From Oscillospiraceae bacterium (GTDB taxonomy: Bacteria > Bacillota_A > Clostridia > Oscillospirales > Oscillospiraceae), in assembly GCA_017549325.1 (NCBI GenBank), contig JAFYVA010000113.1:1-6090 (forward strand): DNA of 6,090 nt. The letters are read 5' to 3'. Position 1 is the first letter of the stretch. Every line of letters starts with the position of its first letter. Shown here one piece after another: positions 1 through 4,860 of the stretch. A model generated the notes under the pieces. It was not told the origin of the DNA and ran no database searches. It saw only the letters and a program-made list of their open reading frames with translations. Made by a program: the position numbers and the translations under genes.

Positions 1-1063
1 CCATACCGAGGCGATCCTCCGGCACGAAGGCCATTGCCACGCCGGACTTGCGGATCTGCATGGGGGTCTTGCCCACCAGATCGGAGGGGGCAGCCTCGTC
101 GGGGGTATACATAATGGTACCCTCGGCAACGGGGTGCAGACCTGCGATGCACTCCAGCAGCTCGCGCTGACCGGAGCCTGCCACGCCTGCCACGCCCAAA
201 ATCTCGCCGCCCATAGCGGTGAAGGTCACATTGTCCAGACGCTTGACGCCCTCTTCATCGAAGCAGGAAACGCCGTTGAGGGACAGACGGGGTGCGGGTT
301 TTTCGTAGGTGGGACGGTCAATGTTCAGCGTGACCGTGTGCCCCACCATCATATCCGTCAGCGCCTGAGGATTGGTCTCGGCGGTGTTGACGGTACCGAT
401 GTACTTGCCCTTGCGAAGCACGGCTACCATGTCGGACAGCGCCATCACTTCGTGGAGCTTGTGGGTGATGATAACGATCGCCTTTCCATCGGCGCGCATA
501 TTGCGCAGCACGGCAAAGAGCTTGTCGGTCTCCTGAGGAGTCAGAACGGCGGTGGGTTCATCCAAAATCAAAATATCGGCGCCGCGGTACAGAACTTTGA
601 TGATCTCCACCGTCTGCTTCTGGGAGACGGACATATCGTAGATCTTCTTGGTGGGGTCGATGTCGAAGCCATACTTTTCGCAGATGGCTCGCACCTTGGC
701 GTTGGTCTTGTTCATATCCAGCTTTTCCTCATCGTCCAGACCCAGAACGATGTTCTCTGCTGCGGTGAACACGTCTACCAGTTTGTAGTGCTGATGGATC
801 ATACCGATACCGTAGCGGAACGCATCCTTGGGAGAGGAGATGGTGACTTTTTCACCGCCAACGCAAATCTCGCCTTCGTCGGGATAGTAGATGCCCGAGA
901 GCATATTCATCAGCGTGGTTTTGCCGCTGCCGTTTTCGCCCAACAAGGAGAGGATCTCACCGCGGTTCAGGCTCAGATTGATGCCGTCGTTAGCCACAAC
1001 AGAGCCGAAGCGCTTGGTGATATTTTTCAACTCAATAGCGCAAACAGTTTCCAAGGCTGTCAT
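1..1063 (-). CDS. BMP/nucleoside-type ABC transporter ATP-binding protein (3' end outside window)
   Basis: Cytoplasmic ATPase that would power an importer fed by the neighbouring BMP-family lipoprotein. I translated about 354 codons from the ATG at 1063; the frame stays open to position 1, so the C-terminal third of a usual ~510-residue protein is missing. The first nucleotide-binding domain is complete: Walker A GENGSGKT (residues 42-49), Q-loop Gln91, signature MSVSQ (144-148), Walker B ILILDEPT (164-171) and switch His201. The second domain begins near residue 258 and has a degenerate P-loop, GVAGSGQR (293-300), lacking the Lys and Thr. This is normal for the fused two-domain ATPases of the RbsA/MglA/BMP-nucleoside group. 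The stretch LYRGADILILDEPTAVLTPQ is very typical of the nucleoside-type members. The gene follows the binding-protein gene after a terminator, so expression probably depends on read-through. AAAGG directly abuts the ATG, so a TTG at 1054-1052 is an alternative start. The family is clear; the substrate is not. Confidence 0.93.
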   Translation of the reverse strand, partial: MTALETVCAIELKNITKRFGSVVANDGINLSLNRGEILSLLGENGSGKTTLMNMLSGIYYPDEGEICVGGEKVTISSPKDAFRYGIGMIHQHYKLVDVFTAAENIVLGLDDEEKLDMNKTNAKVRAICEKYGFDIDPTKKIYDMSVSQKQTVEIIKVLYRGADILILDEPTAVLTPQETDKLFAVLRNMRADGKAIVIITHKLHEVMALSDMVAVLRKGKYIGTVNTAETNPQALTDMMVGHTVTLNIDRPTYEKPAPRLSLNGVSCFDEEGVKRLDNVTFTAMGGEILGVAGVAGSGQRELLECIAGLHPVAEGTIMYTPDEAAPSDLVGKTPMQIRKSGVAMAFVPEDRLGM

Positions 1064-1096
1064 CCTTTCTATGCGTGGGATAGGGGGGGAGTGATG

Positions 1097-1128
1097 AAAA
1101 AGAGAGGCTGCCGGGGGACAGCCTCTCT
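1097..1128 (-). terminator. Intrinsic terminator between binding-protein and ATPase genes
   Basis: A perfect 10-bp stem (AGAGAGGCTG at 1101-1110 pairs with CAGCCTCTCT at 1119-1128) encloses an 8-nt loop. Read on the minus strand, it is followed at once by five T residues (1101-1097). The + strand direction lacks a T-tract, so it acts on minus-strand transcription only. It lies 17 nt after the TAA of the binding-protein gene and ahead of the ATPase start at 1063. It probably attenuates rather than ends the operon, lowering ATPase/permease expression relative to the binding protein. Confidence 0.88.
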
Positions 1129-1145
1129 ATGTACTTTAAGTGAAA

Positions 1146-2360
1146 TTAGAATGCGGAGTTCAGCCAGGTGATACCGTCGATCTGCAGTGCGAAGTAGGGA
1201 GCAGACTGGAAGTAAGACTCGTGGTAAGCGCCGTCAAACACAGCTTCCTCGGAATCGGGAGCGAAGTCGCCGTTGGTATCCAGAGCGAAGGAGTTGGTCA
1301 CAGCAGCGCCCTGAACGGTGAACTTGGAGGTATCAAAGATCTTCAGAGTGCCGTCCTTGATCTCCTTCTCAACAGCAGCCAGCTTGTCGGCAGTACCGGC
1401 AGCAGCGATCTTGGTGTTCAGATCGGTCAGCACGACAGCGCCGTCAGACAGACCCTTGCACCAATCCTGCTCCAGCTCATTGCCGTTGAAGATGGTCTCA
1501 ATAGCGTGAGTGAAGTAGACGGACCAGTCGATACGGGTACCGATCAGGGAAGCCTCGGGAGCCACAGAGATCATATCGTTGTTATAACCGGTGTGGAAAG
1601 CGCCCTTGGACTGAGCGGTGGTAGCGGGGGTGGTGTTGTCGGAGTGCTGGGAGATCAGCACGCAGCCGGCGTCGCACAGAGCGTCAGCGGCGGTACCCTC
1701 AGCGGTAGCGTCGGACCAGGAGCCCACGAACTGCACCTTCATGGTGACGGAGGGGCAGACGCTCTTGGCGCCCAGATAGTAGGAGGTAAAGCCGGAGATA
1801 ACCTCAGCGAAGGAGAAAGCGCCAACGTAGCCGATAACAGCCTGGTCAGCAGTGATCTTAGCGCTGTCGATCATTTCCTGCAGCTTCATACCTGCAACCA
1901 CGCCGGCCAGATAACGGCCCTCGTAGATGTTGGCGAAAGCGTTGTGGGTGTTCTTCAGATCATCACACCAGGAAGCCTGGTTGGTGCAGCCGATGAAGGT
2001 GACATCGGGATAGTTGGGAGCGACCTTCAGCATGAAAGGCTCATGACCGAAGGAGTTGTTGATGATGATCTTGCAGCCTTCTTCGGCCAGCTCGATGTTG
2101 GCGTCCTCGCACTTGGAGTCCTCGCCAATGTTGTACTTGACGATCCACTCGACGGTGATGCCCTTGTCGGCCAGAGCCTTAGTGGCAGCTTCCTTGCCGC
2201 GGATAAAGTTGTAGGTGTAGCCCTGATCGTTCTCGTCACCGATGCAGATCAGACCGACCTTGATGGTCTTGCCGTCCTTGCCGCTGTCGTCCTTGTTGCC
2301 GCAGGCAACCAGAGACAGAGCCAGAACCAGAGCCAGGATGAGTGCAAGAATTTTCTTCAT
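1146..2360 (-). CDS. BMP-family ABC transporter substrate-binding lipoprotein
   Basis: Extracytoplasmic solute-binding protein of 404 residues, anchored by lipid, expected to deliver a ligand to the ABC importer whose ATPase is encoded next. The N-terminus has MKK, a hydrophobic stretch (4-19) and the lipobox LVAC with the lipid-modified Cys20, followed by a short polar linker. The mature part starts with the BMP fold: TIKVGLICIGDENDQGYTYN (about 32-51), with an Asn-Asp-Gln-Gly-Tyr-Thr patch like the GDxGWTY segment of BMP proteins. A later segment, FHTGYNNDMISVAPEASLIG (about 255-274), matches the family's GYxxD...AP motif. The start is supported by AAGGAGG at 2376-2370, nine nt before the ATG. 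Known BMP proteins (PnrA/TmpC, NupN) bind purine nucleosides. Here a purine, nucleoside or related compound is likely from the purine-linked neighbours, but the ligand cannot be read from sequence. The mature protein carries nine cysteines, which is unusual for an exported protein. Confidence 0.94.
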   Translation of the reverse strand: MKKILALILALVLALSLVACGNKDDSGKDGKTIKVGLICIGDENDQGYTYNFIRGKEAATKALADKGITVEWIVKYNIGEDSKCEDANIELAEEGCKIIINNSFGHEPFMLKVAPNYPDVTFIGCTNQASWCDDLKNTHNAFANIYEGRYLAGVVAGMKLQEMIDSAKITADQAVIGYVGAFSFAEVISGFTSYYLGAKSVCPSVTMKVQFVGSWSDATAEGTAADALCDAGCVLISQHSDNTTPATTAQSKGAFHTGYNNDMISVAPEASLIGTRIDWSVYFTHAIETIFNGNELEQDWCKGLSDGAVVLTDLNTKIAAAGTADKLAAVEKEIKDGTLKIFDTSKFTVQGAAVTNSFALDTNGDFAPDSEEAVFDGAYHESYFQSAPYFALQIDGITWLNSAF

Positions 2361-2369
2361 ACTTGTGTT

Positions 2370-2376
2370 CCTCCTT
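2370..2376 (-). promoter_or_regulatory. Strong ribosome binding site of the binding-protein gene
   Basis: AAGGAGG on the minus strand, nine nt ahead of the ATG at 2360, a near-perfect match to the anti-Shine-Dalgarno. It fixes the start codon and fits high expression of a binding protein. An AAAATTTT palindrome lies immediately upstream and may keep the site unstructured. Confidence 0.85.
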
Positions 2377-2409
2377 AAAATTTTTGGCGTCCGATATTGT
2401 TGTTTGTGA

Positions 2410-2427
2410 TTGGGGAGCTATCCCCAA
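2410..2427 (-). promoter_or_regulatory. Small hairpin in the leader of the binding-protein mRNA
   Basis: A perfect 7-bp inverted repeat, TTGGGGA / TCCCCAA, with a 4-nt loop. It lies just downstream of the predicted transcription start (around 2435) and about 50 nt ahead of the start codon. No T-run follows on the minus strand, so it is not a terminator. It could be a 5' stabilising stem or a DNA operator next to the promoter. No recognisable riboswitch core surrounds it. Confidence 0.45.
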
Positions 2428-2441
2428 AATCTTACGCAATA

Positions 2442-2470
2442 AGTATACACGAAAATAAGATAGACTGCAA
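2442..2470 (-). promoter_or_regulatory. Candidate sigma-A promoter for the transporter operon
   Basis: On the minus strand, TATACT (2447-2442) is a five-of-six match to the -10 box. A TTGCAG (2470-2465) sits 17 nt upstream as a weak -35 box, matching only the TTG core. The stretch is AT-rich and lies about 80 nt ahead of the binding-protein start, giving a leader of roughly 75 nt. The optimal spacing and good -10 make this the best promoter in the gap; the weak -35 box suggests an activator or tight regulation. Confidence 0.6.
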
Positions 2471-2487
2471 CAAAAAATGTCAGCGGA

Positions 2488-2516
2488 TTTGCACTTTCTG
2501 CAAAATAACAGAAAGT
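2488..2516. repeat. Two overlapping palindromes upstream of the promoter (possible operator)
   Basis: TTTGCA-N5-TGCAAA (2488-2504) is a perfect 6-5-6 dyad of the kind bound by dimeric helix-turn-helix regulators. It overlaps a second perfect dyad, ACTTTCTG-N8-CAGAAAGT (2493-2500 / 2509-2516). Both lie 18 or more bp upstream of the -35 box and downstream of the carbamate kinase stop. The 8-bp stem could also serve as a weak 3' end of the kinase mRNA, but the T-run at 2472-2477 is about 15 nt away from it, so it is a poor intrinsic terminator. Confidence 0.45.
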
Positions 2517-2565
2517 AGCGCAGTAGGAAGAGTTTTTTTGCGGAAAAATGCAGAACGGTAAACGA

Positions 2566-3501
2566 TTATTGGTGCACCAGCGTGCCGGTTTTACCCTCGA
2601 TGCCGTCCTTTGCCTTCTCCAACGCGGTGATGAGGGCGGTGCGTCCGGGCTTGGATTGTGCGAACTGCACAGCGGCCTGCACCTTGGGCAGCATAGAGCC
2701 GGGCGCGAACTGACCCTGTGCGATGTATTCGTCAGCCTCTTCGGGCGTGAGGGAGTCCAGCCACTTCTCGTTTTCCTTGCGGAAATTGACGGCCACCTTC
2801 TCCACGGCGGTGAGGATGATGAGCATATCGGCATCCAGACGGTCTGCCATCAGCGCGGAGGCGAAGTCCTTGTCGACCACGGCCGCAGCGCCGCGCAGAT
2901 GATTTCCCTCCACCATAACAGGGATACCGCCGCCGCCGCAGGCGATGACCACGGCGCCGCCGTCGGACAGGATGCGGATGCAGGGGATCTCCACGATGTC
3001 GATGGGTCTGGGGGAGGCCACATAGCGCCGCCAGCCGCGGCCTGCGTCCTCCTTCATGATGTAGCCGGTCTTTTCCGCCACCTCGCGGGCTTCCTCTTCG
3101 GTGAGGAACTTGCCGATGGGCTTGGTGGGGTCAAGGAAGGCGGGGTCGTTCTTATCTACCACCGTCTGGGTGACGATGGTGCAAACGGGCTTTTCCATAC
3201 CGCGATCCAGCAGCTCCTCGCGCAGCGCGCCCTGCAGGTCATAGCCGATATAGGCCTCGCTCATAGCGCCGCAGACGGACAGGGGCGTGATGCCCTGCGT
3301 CTGATCCTCGTGGGTCAGCGCGATCATACCGTTGTTGATGATGCCCACCTGCGGGCCGTTGCCGTGGGCGACGATCACCTCGTTGCCCTGCTCAATGAGA
3401 TCAACGATGGCCTTGGCGGTGATGCGGACGGCGCGGGCCTGCTCGGGCAGCGTTGTACCCAGCGCGTTGCCGCCCAGCGCGATGACGATCCGTTTTTTCA
3501 T
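2566..3501 (-). CDS. arcC: Carbamate kinase
   Basis: Cytoplasmic enzyme of 311 residues, the usual family length, that catalyses the reversible reaction carbamoyl phosphate + ADP to carbamate + ATP. In catabolic clusters it runs toward ATP, and carbamate decays to CO2 and ammonia. The amino-acid-kinase fold is intact: ALGGNAL (8-14), AHGNGPQVG (45-53), a KEDAGRGWRRYVASPRP segment in the middle, CGGGGIPV, VDKDFASALMA, LTAVEKV and the C-terminal FAPGSMLPKV motif. An in-frame upstream ATG at 3564 exists, but the ATG at 3501 is chosen because GGAGGT (3512-3507) lies 5 nt before it and the protein then begins MKKRIVIALGGN like other family members. It follows the YgeW-type gene in the same direction with a 129-nt gap containing a large inverted repeat. 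Its role here is probably that of YqeA in E. coli, not arginine deiminase fermentation, since no arcA or arcB homologue is adjacent in the window. Confidence 0.96.
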   Translation of the reverse strand: MKKRIVIALGGNALGTTLPEQARAVRITAKAIVDLIEQGNEVIVAHGNGPQVGIINNGMIALTHEDQTQGITPLSVCGAMSEAYIGYDLQGALREELLDRGMEKPVCTIVTQTVVDKNDPAFLDPTKPIGKFLTEEEAREVAEKTGYIMKEDAGRGWRRYVASPRPIDIVEIPCIRILSDGGAVVIACGGGGIPVMVEGNHLRGAAAVVDKDFASALMADRLDADMLIILTAVEKVAVNFRKENEKWLDSLTPEEADEYIAQGQFAPGSMLPKVQAAVQFAQSKPGRTALITALEKAKDGIEGKTGTLVHQ

Positions 3502-3506
3502 AGCAT

Positions 3507-3512
3507 ACCTCC
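3507..3512 (-). promoter_or_regulatory. Ribosome binding site deciding the carbamate kinase start
   Basis: GGAGGT on the minus strand, 5 nt ahead of the ATG at 3501. It rules against the in-frame ATG at 3564, which would add 21 residues unlike the family. An out-of-frame ATG lies within the spacer. Confidence 0.8.
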
Positions 3513-3530
3513 GGGTCAAAAGAGTAAGAA

Positions 3531-3617
3531 AACAGGTCTGCTGTCTCGGTTGTTTTTCACACAATTAACGCAGCAGCAATGGCGGAAAGGGGTGGAAACG
3601 TGTACAGCAGACCTGTT
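3531..3617 (-). repeat. 14-bp perfect inverted repeat between ygeW and carbamate kinase
   Basis: AACAGGTCTGCTGT (3531-3544) and ACAGCAGACCTGTT (3604-3617) are exact reverse complements separated by 59 nt. Read with the genes, the distal arm is followed by a T-rich run (TTTTCTTACTCTTTT, about 3533-3519), then the kinase ribosome binding site. The RNA can therefore form a long hairpin just ahead of the kinase gene, resembling a terminator or attenuator with an oversized loop. It could also be a processing or stability stem, or the ends of a tiny decayed element. No coding sequence lies between the arms. Confidence 0.7.
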
Positions 3618-3630
3618 GTAAGGTCACATA

Positions 3631-4824
3631 TCAGTGATTTTTACGCTTTTCTTCGCTTGCGTCCATATCCAGCAGAGTCTGCACAGGATCCTTGATCTGG
3701 GCAAGGAAGATCATAGCGGCGATGATGTAGGGCTTGAAGCTGGCCTCCTTGTACAGCGGCACGATGTAGCGGTCAAACACGGAGTTGTCGACTTCGCCCG
3801 CTTCGCAGCTGAGACCTGTGATGTCGGCGGGCAGGCAGTGCAGATAGAGGGCCTTGCCGTCCTTGGTGAGGGACATCATCTCCTCCGAGCAGGTCCAGTC
3901 CTTATGCTCGGCATTCTGTGCCAGCAGGCGCTTCTCCAGCGCGTCGATACCGGCCTTGTCGCCTGCCTGATAGAGCTTGGTGCGCTCCTCCATAGCGGCG
4001 AAGGGAGCCCAGCTCTTGGGATAGACGATGTCGGCATCGGCGAAGGCTTCCGCCATAGAGTTGGTCTTGGTGAAGGAACCGCCGGTCTTTTCAGCGTTGG
4101 CGGCGGCCACAGCCTCCACCTCGGGCATTACTTCATAGCCCTCGGGGTGTGCCAGCACCACGTCCATACCGAAGCGGGTGAACAGACCGATCACGCCCTG
4201 CGGCACGGACAGAGGCTTGCCGTAGGAGGGGGAGTAGGCCCAGGTCATAGCCACCTTCTTGCCCTTCAGGTTCTCCACACCGCCGAACTCATGGATGATG
4301 TGCAGCATATCGGCCATGCACTGGGTGGGATGATCCACATCGCACTGCAGGTTCACCAGTGTGGGGCGCTGTTCCAGAATGCCCTCGCCGTAGCCCTCTT
4401 CCAGCGCATCCATAAAGGTCTTCATATACTTGTGACCCTCGCCGATGAACATATCATCGCGGATACCGATGACGTCGGCCATGAAGGACACCATATTGGC
4501 GGTCTCGCGCACCGTCTCGCCGTGAGCGATCTGGGAGGTCTTTTCGTCCAGATCCTGCACCTCCAGACCCAGCAGATTGCAGGCGGAGGCGAAGGAGAAG
4601 CGGGTGCGGGTGGAGTTATCGCGGAAGATAGAGATGCCCAGACCGGAATCGAAGACGCGGGTGGACTTGTTGCGCTCACGCAGATCGCGCAGCGCATCGG
4701 CTACCGTGAAGATAGCTTCCAGTTCCTCGTCGGTCTTATCCCAGGTCCAGTAGAAGTCCTTGCGATACATGTCGGCGATGTTCAGCTTTTCCAGCTTGCG
4801 TGCCAGTTCCACAGTCTTGCTCAT
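3631..4824 (-). CDS. ygeW: YgeW-type knotted carbamoyltransferase
   Basis: Cytoplasmic carbamoyltransferase of 397 residues, almost the same as E. coli YgeW (396). The aspartate/ornithine transcarbamoylase fold is visible: the carbamoyl-phosphate loop FRDNSTRTRF with STRTR at 71-75, the DHPTQCMADM motif (His-Pro-Thr-Gln) mid-protein, and the C-terminal LHCLPADITG segment. The extra residues compared with OTCase, and the CLPADI...GEV stretch, are those of the knotted YgeW/AOTCase branch. These do not use ornithine, and the YgeW substrate was long unknown. In the anaerobic purine/urate cluster the likely reaction is phosphorolysis of a ureido intermediate to carbamoyl phosphate, feeding the next gene, carbamate kinase; this is inference. 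The start is the ATG at 4824, with AAGGAG (4839-4834) nine nt upstream. A GTG at 4842 would overlap that site and is rejected. It lies 36 nt after the ygeY stop, so both are very likely co-transcribed. Confidence 0.94.
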   Translation of the reverse strand: MSKTVELARKLEKLNIADMYRKDFYWTWDKTDEELEAIFTVADALRDLRERNKSTRVFDSGLGISIFRDNSTRTRFSFASACNLLGLEVQDLDEKTSQIAHGETVRETANMVSFMADVIGIRDDMFIGEGHKYMKTFMDALEEGYGEGILEQRPTLVNLQCDVDHPTQCMADMLHIIHEFGGVENLKGKKVAMTWAYSPSYGKPLSVPQGVIGLFTRFGMDVVLAHPEGYEVMPEVEAVAAANAEKTGGSFTKTNSMAEAFADADIVYPKSWAPFAAMEERTKLYQAGDKAGIDALEKRLLAQNAEHKDWTCSEEMMSLTKDGKALYLHCLPADITGLSCEAGEVDNSVFDRYIVPLYKEASFKPYIIAAMIFLAQIKDPVQTLLDMDASEEKRKNH

Positions 4825-4833
4825 AATCGTATT

Positions 4834-4839
4834 CTCCTT
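4834..4839 (-). promoter_or_regulatory. Ribosome binding site deciding the ygeW start
   Basis: AAGGAG on the minus strand, nine nt ahead of the ATG at 4824. The in-frame GTG at 4842 overlaps it, so initiation there is unlikely. Confidence 0.75.
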
Positions 4840-4860
4840 CACTCGTTTTGGGGTGGTCGG

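Noticed and set aside
177..195. Tandem 9-bp repeat (CCTGCCACG twice) in the ATPase gene
   Set aside because: It encodes GVAGVAG of the degenerate P-loop in the second ATPase domain, a normal family sequence with repeated amino acids, so it is not a separate element.
1101..1128. AGAGAGGCTG in the terminator stem resembles the AGAGAGGCU core of PyrR-binding RNA loops
   Set aside because: The UCC before and the GCAAG after the core are missing, the bases are fully paired in a terminator stem, and no pyrimidine gene follows. Treated as coincidence.
134..2378. Long open frames on the + strand (134-1171 and 1140-2378) opposite the transporter genes
   Set aside because: They are antisense to clearly conserved proteins, have low-complexity Gly/Val/His/Asp-rich translations without recognisable domains, and are explained by GC-biased third codon positions on the real strand. 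The frame covering 1140-2378 spans nearly the exact extent of the binding-protein gene.
2361..2440. Purine riboswitch ahead of the BMP importer
   Set aside because: Functionally expected, but the leader lacks the conserved three-way junction and loop sequences of the purine aptamer and is too short for an aptamer plus expression platform.
2531..2550. T7-GCGG-A5 inverted repeat just after the carbamate kinase stop as a terminator
   Set aside because: The stem is only A:T pairs with a 4-nt loop and would be too weak to terminate in either direction.
2548..3621. + strand open frame of 357 codons opposite carbamate kinase
   Set aside because: Antisense shadow of an intact carbamate kinase. Its composition is typical of reverse-strand reading of a GC-rich gene, and no ribosome binding site precedes it.
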